This document shows, one piece after another, positions 44,387 through 53,073 of a stretch of DNA of 64,000 nucleotides. Below the pieces are notes generated by a model. It saw nothing but the letters and a program-made list of their open reading frames with translations. It was not told the origin of the DNA and did no database searches. The position numbers were made by a program, and so were the translations under genes. The stretch comes from Granulosicoccus sp. Lineage in GTDB: Bacteria; Pseudomonadota; Gammaproteobacteria; Granulosicoccales; Granulosicoccaceae. Position 1 is the first letter of the stretch, and every line of letters begins with the position of its first letter. The DNA lies in the NCBI GenBank assembly GCA_023301725.1, contig JALZUD010000050.1, positions 40,435-104,434 on the forward strand. The letters run 5' to 3'.

Positions 44387-45378
44387 GTAAGCACTCCGCG
44401 CCTGAACAGCGTCAACGCACCAACCAACAATGGCCAAACAAACCACGGGGAATACTCTACCCAATACGTTTGCCGTGAAGGCGCTTCTGTGTCACCTGCC
44501 TCAATGGCAATGGACGAACGCACCTGAGTCAACTGTTGAAGATCGTCATTACCACTGGTTAAATTCACTGCCCTACCGCCACCTGTGGTTGCCAGCTCTC
44601 TCATAGCTGACATGTTGACAGAGGGCACCACAATGCCACCATTAGTATCTCTAATAAACTGACCTACTGCATCTCTTAATGGTCGCCCAGATGCAGTGCC
44701 AATTGCCAACACAGACAATCGATGCCCAGCATCACGCGCCCGCTGAGCCGCTTGAAGATCTCGCCCACCGATCTCTTGGTCACCGATGTAAAGTATGTGA
44801 CCTTGTGACACTCCTGTTTGCTCGAGCAGCTCAAGCGCACGCTCAATTGCAAGATCAAGCCGACTACCTTGGACAGGCATGATGTCGGTTGATAACGATG
44901 GCAAAAAAGCCTCAATAGTGCTGGTATCCTCGGTTAGCGGACTGATCACATAGGGGCGTTCGGCAAAGGCAATGAGGCCTATCTGCTGCCCGTCGCTATC
45001 TGCCAGCAAATCGGTCAATTTAAACCTTGCTCGTGCCAATCGGCTAGGCGCTACATCGTCTACCTGCATTGACGAGGACAAATCAAAAAGAACAACTTCA
45101 GCCTGATTTGCCTGAAAAACGGGCACTTCCTGCTTTTCCCACACAGGGCCGGCCAGCAATAACAAAGACAGTGCCCACGCCGCAAATAAAACCCATGGGC
45201 CGATACGCCGCTGAGCATGAGTACCATCCAACACGTACTGTTGCAGCTTTGGATCTACCACTCGCTCCCATGCACTACCACCCACCGAACGCCGATACCA
45301 GAACGCGAGTGCTAGCACCCAGAGCACAAATCCCCACAACCACAATGGACGGAGCCAGACAAAATCCGCTTCACTCAT
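44383..45378 (-). CDS. batB: VWA domain-containing protein (BatB type)
   Basis: Membrane-anchored von Willebrand A domain of 331 residues. Two N-terminal hydrophobic helices (about 10-26, 60-78), then the vWA domain with the MIDAS motif DLSSSMQ (about 99-105), a conserved Ser/Arg region (QGSRLDLAIERALELL) and a C-terminal helix near the end. It overlaps batA upstream and the TPR gene downstream, both by four bases (ATGA). Confidence 0.9.
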   Translation of the reverse strand: MSEADFVWLRPLWLWGFVLWVLALAFWYRRSVGGSAWERVVDPKLQQYVLDGTHAQRRIGPWVLFAAWALSLLLLAGPVWEKQEVPVFQANQAEVVLFDLSSSMQVDDVAPSRLARARFKLTDLLADSDGQQIGLIAFAERPYVISPLTEDTSTIEAFLPSLSTDIMPVQGSRLDLAIERALELLEQTGVSQGHILYIGDQEIGGRDLQAAQRARDAGHRLSVLAIGTASGRPLRDAVGQFIRDTNGGIVVPSVNMSAMRELATTGGGRAVNLTSGNDDLQQLTQVRSSIAIEAGDTEAPSRQTYWVEYSPWFVWPLLVGALTLFRRGVLT

Positions 45379-46412
45379 GATGTGTGATTCTCAACGGATC
45401 GTTTGAACGATAGTGAACCCGCAGATGCGACACTCGTTGCGCCCCAGATAAAACTAAACAACAACGCAACACCCAATGGCCATGCAAAGAGCTCATTAAG
45501 TGGTCGGAACTGTTGCTCGTCCTTCTCAGTCGGTTCTAGTTCATCAATCTTTGCATAAATGCTGGCTAGTTCCTGAGAACTTCGGGCTCGAAAGTATTGG
45601 CCGCCTGTTGCATCACTAATCGCCTGCAAGGTACCTTCATCGAGTTCGCTTCGCCTAGTACCCATGGATTGGCCAAAAACATTTCTACTCTGATCAGATC
45701 CAACGCCTATGGTGTGTATACGAATACCGCTACCTGCGGCAACTTGCGCAGCTTCTACCGGATCAACAACGCCTGCTGAATTTGCACCATCGGTAAGCAA
45801 GATCAAAACGCGTGATGCGTCAGGGCGTTCACGTAAACGTTTAACACCAAGACCTATGGCATCTCCAATGGCCGTAGATCGACCTGCAAGCCCTATAGTA
45901 GCTTCAGATAAAAAATGCTGAACGGTTGCATGATCGTAGGTCAATGGTGTTTGCACATAGGCCTGCGATCCGAACATGATCAAGCCAATACGATCGCCAG
46001 CCCTGCGCTCAACAAAATCTTGCGCAAGTTGTTTGACCACGGCCATTCGGGTGGCAGGCCGATTCCCAGAGTACAAATCAGTTTCACGCATGCTGCCAGA
46101 GATATCAATGCCAAGCAGCAAATCACGACCAGTAACCGGCACGCTTAGCGATTCAGAAAAATTTTGTGGCCGCGCAACACTTGCAACCAAGGCAATCCAT
46201 GCAAGTGCCAATAACACAATGCGAAGCCAATGCTTAGCGGATGCCGTGCGATGCTTACCTGCATAGGCCCTATAGAAACTTGCATCAGGAATACGCAAAG
46301 CACGTGAGCGAACTGCAGGTGCTGCAGGAGCAAGAAAGTAGACCACCACAGGTAGTGGCAACGCCAAAAACGCCCAAGGGAACACCCAGCTGATAGTCTC
46401 AAAAACGCTCAT
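45375..46412 (-). CDS. batA: VWA domain-containing protein (BatA type)
   Basis: Membrane-anchored vWA protein of 345 residues. N-terminal helices at 12-30 and 64-80, then DISGSMRETD (MIDAS) near 100, the GIDTFGSQAYV-like LIMFGSQAYVQTPLT and the switch-type LLTDGANSAG, and a C-terminal membrane helix (FAWPLGVALLFSFIWG). Paralogue of batB, with a fuller MIDAS site. Coupled to the DUF4381 gene by ATGA. Confidence 0.92.
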   Translation of the reverse strand: MSVFETISWVFPWAFLALPLPVVVYFLAPAAPAVRSRALRIPDASFYRAYAGKHRTASAKHWLRIVLLALAWIALVASVARPQNFSESLSVPVTGRDLLLGIDISGSMRETDLYSGNRPATRMAVVKQLAQDFVERRAGDRIGLIMFGSQAYVQTPLTYDHATVQHFLSEATIGLAGRSTAIGDAIGLGVKRLRERPDASRVLILLTDGANSAGVVDPVEAAQVAAGSGIRIHTIGVGSDQSRNVFGQSMGTRRSELDEGTLQAISDATGGQYFRARSSQELASIYAKIDELEPTEKDEQQFRPLNELFAWPLGVALLFSFIWGATSVASAGSLSFKRSVENHTS

Positions 46413-46924
46413 GCTGAATGCTCAACATGCATACGCTGAGGTGCATGAGTTTTTGCCGCTGCCGATATTAATTCATCAACATGATCCATCAAGGCATGTA
46501 AATCTTCATCTCTGACAACAGGGTCTTTTTGATAAGGACCATTTTCAAGCAATTTGCCAAAACTGTTTTTAAACACTTCTCTACCGCATATGTCGTCCAG
46601 TTGACTTAACCAAGCCTCGCCGTGAACACTGGCGATGCTCTGCCGTGGCCTTGCCACCAAGGCCACTCTACGCACAAGCTTTGATAGTGCTGACAGAGAT
46701 TGACCGGTCGGTACAGCGCCTACCTGAGCTCGTATTACTTTCAATTCATGTCGCGCTTCTCGTTGCCAACCGTAGCGCTGAAAACGTCGATGCACAAACA
46801 ACGCAAGCATGCACAGCAGGACAACACCCATAGCCAGCAGCCACCATCCTGGCGCTGGCAAGGCACTTGTAGGCGGCAGTTGTAAGTCACGCAGTTGCGA
46901 GAGTAGATCTTCGGTGTCGTTCAC
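46409..46924 (-). CDS. DUF4381 domain-containing protein
   Basis: Small membrane protein of 171 residues: an N-terminal segment LRDLQLPPTSALPAPGWW, one hydrophobic helix (about 25-43) and a soluble helical part with RHELKVIRA and ALSKLVRRVAL. This is the standard small partner in moxR-DUF58-DUF4381-vWA operons. Function unknown. Overlaps both neighbours by four bases. Confidence 0.88.
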   Translation of the reverse strand: MNDTEDLLSQLRDLQLPPTSALPAPGWWLLAMGVVLLCMLALFVHRRFQRYGWQREARHELKVIRAQVGAVPTGQSLSALSKLVRRVALVARPRQSIASVHGEAWLSQLDDICGREVFKNSFGKLLENGPYQKDPVVRDEDLHALMDHVDELISAAAKTHAPQRMHVEHSA

Positions 46925-47886
46925 GAGCTTGTCTCATCACTGGAAGTACTCTTGCGCTGGAGGATGTTCATAGCGCTATCCAGTAAGGGCATATGCGTAG
47001 ACACACAGGTGTAGCTGTGTCTTTGTTGGGCAAATAATGATTTTAAGTCTTGTTGTCGACTAACAAACTGAGATGCGTACAGTTCTTGCTCATGACGCGA
47101 ACTGACGTTCAAGGTCCATGACGAGTGCACGCCATCGGCGCCGCCACTCACCGGATAAGAACCCAACTCGGGCAACTTGTGATCAAGCGGATCAGTGATA
47201 TGTACAGCTAGCAGATCTGCGGAGTGTAACGAGCTTCCCAGCATTTTTTGCGCACTGTCGTCAAATCCAGCAAAATCACTCAACAACACTACAGTGCTGC
47301 CAGCATGCACACTATGACGCAAGCGACGCATCGTTTTTACAAACTGATCACCACCTGACATGGGCACTCGTCTTTGACATTGATCAATGGCGCGCAACAA
47401 TTCCATCAAACCACGCCGACCTGACTGCGGTCGAATTTCACTATGCCAGTCATCTGTAAACACGAACCCGCCAACTCGATCGTTGGCTGCGACAGCGCAC
47501 CAGCCAAGAAGCGCTGCAAGACGCGCAGCCAACACCGATTTATACATCCCTTGTGTCCCGAACCGCATGTTGGCCCGAAAGTCTACAAGTAAGAGCACAG
47601 GGCGTTCACGCTCTTCAACAAACAGTTTCGTATGTGCGGTGCCCGTGCGAGCGGTCACCTTCCAATCAATCTGTCTTATGTCGTCACCGGGTTGGTACTC
47701 GCGCACTTCTGCGAAATCTAGGCCACGACCCAATCGCCGAGATACCGACCCTCCGCTTTGAGGCGCCGCGCTGCGACGCCTAACCTGTCGCTGAAGCGCC
47801 GATGCCGCTGCACGCAGATTCACAAGCTCCTCCAGCGAGGTGCTTGCAGGCGAGGAAAATGACAGCTTTAGCGCGTTAGCCAGCAT
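46921..47886 (-). CDS. DUF58 domain-containing protein
   Basis: Cytoplasmic protein of 321 residues. The DUF58 signature is clear: GRGLDFAEVREYQPGDDIRQIDWKVTARTG (about 53-82) followed by KLFVEERERPVLLLVDFRANM, a vWA-like strand. Usually encoded next to MoxR ATPases, as here (12 bases behind moxR). Acts presumably with the ATPase and the vWA proteins as a chaperone or maturation complex at the membrane. Confidence 0.92.
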   Translation of the reverse strand: MLANALKLSFSSPASTSLEELVNLRAAASALQRQVRRRSAAPQSGGSVSRRLGRGLDFAEVREYQPGDDIRQIDWKVTARTGTAHTKLFVEERERPVLLLVDFRANMRFGTQGMYKSVLAARLAALLGWCAVAANDRVGGFVFTDDWHSEIRPQSGRRGLMELLRAIDQCQRRVPMSGGDQFVKTMRRLRHSVHAGSTVVLLSDFAGFDDSAQKMLGSSLHSADLLAVHITDPLDHKLPELGSYPVSGGADGVHSSWTLNVSSRHEQELYASQFVSRQQDLKSLFAQQRHSYTCVSTHMPLLDSAMNILQRKSTSSDETSS

Positions 47887-47898
47887 GCAGAAACCGAT

Positions 47899-48891
47899 TT
47901 ACGGAACAGCTATCTGGCCAAGCAAACGATCAAGCACATCTTTTGCGGTAACGCCATCAGCTTCCGCTTCGAAAGACAATATCAAACGATGTCGAAGCAC
48001 GTCATGGAAAACAGCTTGCACATCGCCAGGAGACACATAGTCGCGCCCATCGAGCCAAGCATGCGCCCGTGCACAGGCATCGAGACACAAGGTGCCACGT
48101 GGGCTGGCACCGTATTCAATCCATCGACCTAGCTGTTCGTCATATTGGGCAGGCTGTCGACTCGCTGATATCAGACGCACAATATAATCTTCTATGTCAT
48201 CTGCCATGAAAATTTGTAGTACCTCACGCCTTGCTGCAAACAACTCGTGAAGCGCAAAAGAGGGCGTGGTTTCCGAAGGTTTTTCAAGCGTGCTAGTCGT
48301 TCTAGCCTCGCTTAGCTTTAGGGCTTCGGCTCTCACCAGTCGTAAAATTTTTGCCTCGTCTTCAGGTTCTGGATAGTCAATGAGAACCTGCATGTGAAAA
48401 CGGTCAAGCTGCGCTTCAGGCAAAGGGTATGTACCTTCCTGCTCTATTGGATTTTGCGTTGCCATCACCATAAACGGTGTAGGTAGCGGGTACGTGTGAT
48501 GTCCGACTGAAATTTGCTGCTCGGCCATAGCTTCAAGCAAGGCAGACTGCACCTTGGCGGGAGCGCGGTTTACTTCATCGGCAAGGATAAGGTTATTGAA
48601 CAACGGACCTTGCTGGAATACGAATGTGCCATCTGCTGGTCGGTAGATCTCGGTGCCTGTGAGATCTGCAGGGAGTAGGTCTGGCGTAAATTGAACTCGC
48701 TGGAAGTTGGATTCAATACAATCGGCCAGCGCTTTGATTGCGCGAGTCTTGGCAAGTCCAGGTGCACCTTCTACCAACAGATGACCATCAACTAGCAGTG
48801 CGATAAGTAGCCGATTGACAAGCCGTGGCTGGCCAATTATTGCCGCCTCTACTTGTGAACCGAGTTGTCTGACAGCTGTAAGTGCACTCAA
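47899..48891 (-). CDS. MoxR family AAA+ ATPase
   Basis: AAA+ ATPase of 330 residues, first gene of the bat operon. Walker A is EGAPGLAKT (41-49), Walker B is NLILADEVNRAP, sensor 1 is MATQNPIEQEGTYPLPEAQLDRF, and the C-terminal lid domain is present. MoxR proteins act as chaperone-like activators of vWA-domain partners, which are encoded downstream. The start is TTG at 48891 with AAGG just before it; there is no ATG ahead of the conserved region. Confidence 0.93.
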   Translation of the reverse strand: MSALTAVRQLGSQVEAAIIGQPRLVNRLLIALLVDGHLLVEGAPGLAKTRAIKALADCIESNFQRVQFTPDLLPADLTGTEIYRPADGTFVFQQGPLFNNLILADEVNRAPAKVQSALLEAMAEQQISVGHHTYPLPTPFMVMATQNPIEQEGTYPLPEAQLDRFHMQVLIDYPEPEDEAKILRLVRAEALKLSEARTTSTLEKPSETTPSFALHELFAARREVLQIFMADDIEDYIVRLISASRQPAQYDEQLGRWIEYGASPRGTLCLDACARAHAWLDGRDYVSPGDVQAVFHDVLRHRLILSFEAEADGVTAKDVLDRLLGQIAVP

Positions 48892-48963
48892 GAACCTTGA
48901 CCCTGTACGAAAGTTGTTTTTATACGATAAACGTAGGCTTTGGAGATTATCCGCAACGAAGCA

Positions 48964-49953
48964 TTACGAATCGTTGTCATCATCATCGTCGTCTTCCTCG
49001 TCGATGGTAACGTTCACAGATTGACCAATATTAGTGACGTCGGTTCCACAAAACGCTAGCAATCTGACTGTGCCCTCTTCCTCAGCTTCGAACCTGCCCG
49101 GATTATTACTATTGATGCTATCCACGCTGGCTTCGCCGCCTCCAGATTCATCAACAACCCAGACAATCTGATCAGTAATGTCGCGAGTGCTTGACGTTCC
49201 ATCGATAGACACGTAGTTGCCTGTTGCCGTAAAGTCTATGGTCTCATCTACGTCAAGACTGGCAGGATTAGGGAACACGCTCACACTTTGCAACGTATCG
49301 AGCACAGTGAGTTGTCGCTCGAATGGCTGCAGATTTCCAACTGTTGCCGTTATCGTCACTGCACCCGCAGTGGTGGCGTTGATAATCGCTGTATTCTGAT
49401 TTGAATTTACCAAGGTGGCAGTGGTGGTCTGCTGCAAACTGTAGCCCGCGTCAGTCAGAACACGTACCGATTGGTCGTCAAACAAACCAGTGGCAAAATA
49501 TTCGCCGGGCACGCATCTTTCCAGATTTTCTTGCCCCTCAATGGAGTTAATAGATGTCAGAGTTGCGTCGTTTACCGTTAGGCCAAATTGCGCAGACACA
49601 ATATTACTCACACTGACGGATACCGTCGCACTGCCGTTGTTTTGGCCAGTAACAACACCGTCGGAATTAACCGCAATAATTGATGAGTCACTGGTGCTCC
49701 AGCGCCTTCCCACGGTACTCAGGTTGAACGCGATGCCTGAATTGCTGACGCCGATAAGCCCCAGCTGCACCTGTTCATCACGGTTGATAACAAGGCTAGC
49801 ATCGCTGTTCGCCGGCGGCACTACTTCGATTACTGCTAGATCAAGGGTCGCAATTTCCGCTGACTCTTCAAAGGGGCGTGAGTCGCCATCGCAGGCAGCC
49901 AACAGCAAGCAAAGAGCGGCCGTTAAGCCCAACAAGACCTGTTTCTTGTGCAT
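48964..49953 (-). CDS. Lipoprotein with bacterial Ig-like domains
   Basis: About 329 residues. The lipobox LLAACDGD follows a short basic n-region (MHKKQ) and a hydrophobic core. Two or three BIG2-like modules can be seen: RRWSTSDSSIIAVNSDGVVTGQNNGSATVSVSV is a classic Ig-like group 2 sequence, and LQSVSVFPNPASLDVDETIDFTATGNY starts another. The C-terminus is an acidic Asp/Glu run. An upstream ATG at 49983 overlaps the stop of the barrel gene (ATGA) and is an alternative start. Probably an outer-membrane surface protein. Confidence 0.75.
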   Translation of the reverse strand: MHKKQVLLGLTAALCLLLAACDGDSRPFEESAEIATLDLAVIEVVPPANSDASLVINRDEQVQLGLIGVSNSGIAFNLSTVGRRWSTSDSSIIAVNSDGVVTGQNNGSATVSVSVSNIVSAQFGLTVNDATLTSINSIEGQENLERCVPGEYFATGLFDDQSVRVLTDAGYSLQQTTTATLVNSNQNTAIINATTAGAVTITATVGNLQPFERQLTVLDTLQSVSVFPNPASLDVDETIDFTATGNYVSIDGTSSTRDITDQIVWVVDESGGGEASVDSINSNNPGRFEAEEEGTVRLLAFCGTDVTNIGQSVNVTIDEEDDDDDDNDS

Positions 49954-49979
49954 ACGCACGTTATATCCCGTGTGAGGCA

Positions 49980-50498
49980 TCATGGTGTGTTGAATCTAAA
50001 GCCAAACAATAATCCATCAAGTTTCAATGGCTCATCAGCATTGTAATGGCGATACTCTGCGGTAAAAAGAATGTTAGGAAACAGAACCAAGCGTTGCATC
50101 AAACCCACACTGACTCGCGCGCCAGTAAAGTCGCCCTCAACACGTGGGCTGAACGGAGAATCCTGTTCAAGTGTGTACTCAACAGCACCCAAAACGATAT
50201 AGCCTTGCACGCCTCGCTGAGGCGGGGACTGGAACCTGATGCCTACACCGTATGCGCTGTCGATATCAAGATCAAAATCATCTTCCTCTCCAGACACAAA
50301 ACCTCTGTCTGCGAATACTTCAACACCGATTCCAGGGAAAACAAATGCACCAGCACTAATGCTGGCGAAACCTGGATAGAACTCCAGATCTGAATGAGTA
50401 ACGATCGCTCCACCCACCTGAATTTCGCCGTAAACACGACCATCGGCTAAAGTGCTGTATGAAGCAGTTAGTAACACACAAGCAAGCAGCCAGCGCAA
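49980..50498 (-). CDS. Outer-membrane beta-barrel protein
   Basis: Small barrel-type protein of 172 residues with a signal peptide ending at TLADG (about 19). Alternating hydrophobic strands follow: YGEIQVGGAIV, GIGVEVFADRGF, AYGVGIRFQSP, VQGYIVLGAVEYTLE, GARVSVGLMQRLVL, ILFTAEYRHYN and a terminal strand LLFGFRFNTP ending in an aromatic pattern. Its last bases overlap the possible first ATG of the Ig-like lipoprotein gene, so the two envelope proteins may form a pair. Confidence 0.72.
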   Translation of the reverse strand: MRWLLACVLLTASYSTLADGRVYGEIQVGGAIVTHSDLEFYPGFASISAGAFVFPGIGVEVFADRGFVSGEEDDFDLDIDSAYGVGIRFQSPPQRGVQGYIVLGAVEYTLEQDSPFSPRVEGDFTGARVSVGLMQRLVLFPNILFTAEYRHYNADEPLKLDGLLFGFRFNTP

Positions 50499-50669
50499 AG
50501 TTCACCTCTATTCTAGTGGGGCTGCTCAATCTTCAAGCAAACCTGTTGTTAAATCACCCTAGACATCGCCAATTTGGCAAGCTGGGTAACAGTTACTGAT
50601 ACGCGATTTGATCGCGACGATCTCGTCAAGCAAGTATGTTACCAAAAACTGGCATCACACCGCCGTATA

Positions 50670-51497
50670 TTAAGGACACTGCACTGCGGCATGCAGAGTA
50701 TCTAGTTGCTCGCTCTGTACAAGTACCACACAGCCCTCGCCCGTGGCAGGTGACGCAACACGCAAGCTCCAATCCCCCGCACCCGGAACCTGTCCGATCT
50801 GTTCGAAAGAGGTCACAACGTGGTGGTTAACCAGCACCCTGTTATTGTTTTCTCCACCAGTCACGTTAGTTTCTGTCTGATATAGGTATCTGGCTAGCAT
50901 AATATTCGCACCAGCAGCTTGCGCAGCGCTCTCACTCAATGCGCCCAACCTGACTTCTAGATTATCAGAGCCTTCTACTGCGGCAATGTCGACTTTCAAA
51001 GCGGAGAAAACAGGTTCTTTCAAAGCGCCTTTGACGTGACGACTATTACTCCCCATCATGACTACACGGCCGTTAATCACGACCTGCGGAGTATAAACAC
51101 CGGGGCGACCAGACAAACCTGCACTGTTGTACACTCGCTGACGCATGGAATGCTCAGGTGCAGAGTAAGGATCTACAAAACTGCCATCTGAGCGGTGCTC
51201 CAGGGTGTCCCAGTAATCCACATGAAATTCCAGTGCCATCAGATTATCGTTTTCAACAAGCAGTTCGCCCAGCAACGTGTGCGCTGCTGGGCAGGCAGCG
51301 CAACCCAGCGAGGTGAACAGTTCGACCACTTGGAAAGTGTCTGTGCTGTCGACATTCTCCTGACTCAAATCCGTGTTTGCGTTAACACTGACCACACCCA
51401 TAGGCACCACGACTAGACAGGCCAGCAAAACGGAATGAGGCACAGTAGACAAAATAGAATAGAAATAATGAAGTGGTCGATGTAGCAAATTCTTCAT
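50670..51497 (-). CDS. DUF1223 domain-containing thioredoxin-like protein
   Basis: Exported protein of 275 residues. A long N-terminal region with a hydrophobic segment (about 23-40) is followed by the DUF1223 core: VVELFTSLGCAACPAAHTLLGEL, where the CxxC-type pair is C-A-A-C, then EFHVDYWDTL, QRVYNSAGLSGRPGVYTPQVVINGR. The family adopts a thioredoxin fold and is thought to be secreted; activity is unknown. It stands alone between a barrel gene and the photolyase gene. Confidence 0.87.
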   Translation of the reverse strand: MKNLLHRPLHYFYSILSTVPHSVLLACLVVVPMGVVSVNANTDLSQENVDSTDTFQVVELFTSLGCAACPAAHTLLGELLVENDNLMALEFHVDYWDTLEHRSDGSFVDPYSAPEHSMRQRVYNSAGLSGRPGVYTPQVVINGRVVMMGSNSRHVKGALKEPVFSALKVDIAAVEGSDNLEVRLGALSESAAQAAGANIMLARYLYQTETNVTGGENNNRVLVNHHVVTSFEQIGQVPGAGDWSLRVASPATGEGCVVLVQSEQLDTLHAAVQCP

Positions 51498-51574
51498 AAA
51501 ACTGATTCCTTGTGCTTCGCTACATTGAGAGCCGGTGGTACGTACGACGTAGCTTTGTGCACGTTGAGAAGCTC

Positions 51575-53026
51575 CTAAACTTTTTTGGTTCCCTTGATTT
51601 TCTGGAATGTGTCTAACGCTCGTACACGCGAGGTTTTCAAATCAACAAGCGGTTCAGGGTAATCCAATAGTTTTCTCTGCGCCTCTGGGAGAGCCCAAGG
51701 CTGATGTACGAACTTTTTATCGACATTGGACAATTCTGGAACCCAGCGTCGCACATATGCTCCACTTTTGTCGAATTTTTCTCCTTGTAGCACAGGGTTA
51801 AATACGCGAAAAAAAGGCGCAGCGTCTGCACCAGAGCCCGCACTCCATTGCCATCCCATTGCGTTACTGGCCAAATCAGCGTCCACTAGGGTGTTACGAA
51901 ACCAACGCTCCCCTACTTGCCACGGAACTAACAGATTTTTTATGAGATACGAGGCAACGACCATCCGAACACGATTATGCATCCAGCCCGTAGCGTAAAG
52001 CTCACGCATGCCAGCATCAACGATCGGCACACCGGTTTGCCCAAGCTGCCAACGGCGCTCATGCTCCTTGGTCTCTTTTGCCCATTCAAACTTGGCGAAA
52101 CGTTTATCCAATGGTTGATCAATAGTGTGCGGAAAATGAAAAATCAGACAATAGGCAAATTCGCGCCAGACAATCTCCTTAGCAAACGTTTCTTGGTCGT
52201 CAGTTAACGATGTGGCGCTTTTACCTTCAAAAAGTGTGGCGAGCACGTATCGCGGACTGATTTCACCAAAATGCAAGTGAGCAGAAAGTTTCGAGGTGCC
52301 GCTTTGCGCTGGAATGTTTCTACCTTGTGCATAGTCATGCACAGGCTCTTCTAGAAAGTGCGATAGCGTCGAAATTGCGCTCATCTCTCCCACTTCCCAA
52401 TGTGACATCATTTGATCAGCCCATGGCTTATCAGGCACAAAACCCAGCTCATCAATTGTTTTCACATCTGACAACTTCTTTAACTGGCCAGCATTTAGAG
52501 GGGGAATTGTCGCTGGCGCTGCGGCAAGTTGTAGTAGCTCCACATTGCTATCAAGCACCTTGGCAGCGGCTTTCCAAAATGGGGTGAAAACACGATAAGG
52601 GGTTCCGTCGCCCTTCAAATTTTCCCATGGTTCAAATACAAGCATGGCGTTAAACGTTTCAACCTTCGTAATTTCTTTCAGTGCTGTTTTTATGCCTTTG
52701 TCGCGTTCGATGGTAACTGGATCGTAGCAACGGTTCCAATAAATATGCGTTGCGCTGAGCTCAGTAGCTAAGCGCTCCAGTGCGTGTCGACTATCCCCCG
52801 TCAGACAGACTAACGATGATCCTTTCGATCGCAGGCTCTTATCAAAAGCCTTGAGACTATGGTGCAACCAAACACGGCTTGCCTCACCCAGCTGACTGAG
52901 CGTCTGCTCCAGTGGGTCATCGATAAATACACACACCACTGTCGTGCATTCGTCGCAGGCCTTTTGCAGTGCTGGGTTATCGGTCAGGCGTAGATCTTGG
53001 CGAAACCATACGATACCTGTGCTCAT
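51575..53026 (-). CDS. phrB: Deoxyribodipyrimidine photolyase
   Basis: FAD-dependent DNA repair enzyme of 483 residues that splits cyclobutane pyrimidine dimers with blue light. The N-terminal antenna domain starts WFRQDLRLTDNPAL; the C-terminal FAD domain has GTSKLSAHLHFGEISPR, WREFAYCLIFHFP, QLGQTGVPIVDAGMRELYATGWMHNRVRM and DADLASNAMGWQWSAGSGADAAPFFRVFNP, all hallmark class I photolyase sequence. The distal parts contain the conserved Trp residues of the electron path. Cryptochrome function cannot be excluded, but the CPD-photolyase residues are present. Confidence 0.93.
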   Translation of the reverse strand: MSTGIVWFRQDLRLTDNPALQKACDECTTVVCVFIDDPLEQTLSQLGEASRVWLHHSLKAFDKSLRSKGSSLVCLTGDSRHALERLATELSATHIYWNRCYDPVTIERDKGIKTALKEITKVETFNAMLVFEPWENLKGDGTPYRVFTPFWKAAAKVLDSNVELLQLAAAPATIPPLNAGQLKKLSDVKTIDELGFVPDKPWADQMMSHWEVGEMSAISTLSHFLEEPVHDYAQGRNIPAQSGTSKLSAHLHFGEISPRYVLATLFEGKSATSLTDDQETFAKEIVWREFAYCLIFHFPHTIDQPLDKRFAKFEWAKETKEHERRWQLGQTGVPIVDAGMRELYATGWMHNRVRMVVASYLIKNLLVPWQVGERWFRNTLVDADLASNAMGWQWSAGSGADAAPFFRVFNPVLQGEKFDKSGAYVRRWVPELSNVDKKFVHQPWALPEAQRKLLDYPEPLVDLKTSRVRALDTFQKIKGTKKV

Positions 53027-53073
53027 CTAAAACCAGCCCCTACGAAAAAAGAGAAAATTGAATATAAACACGT

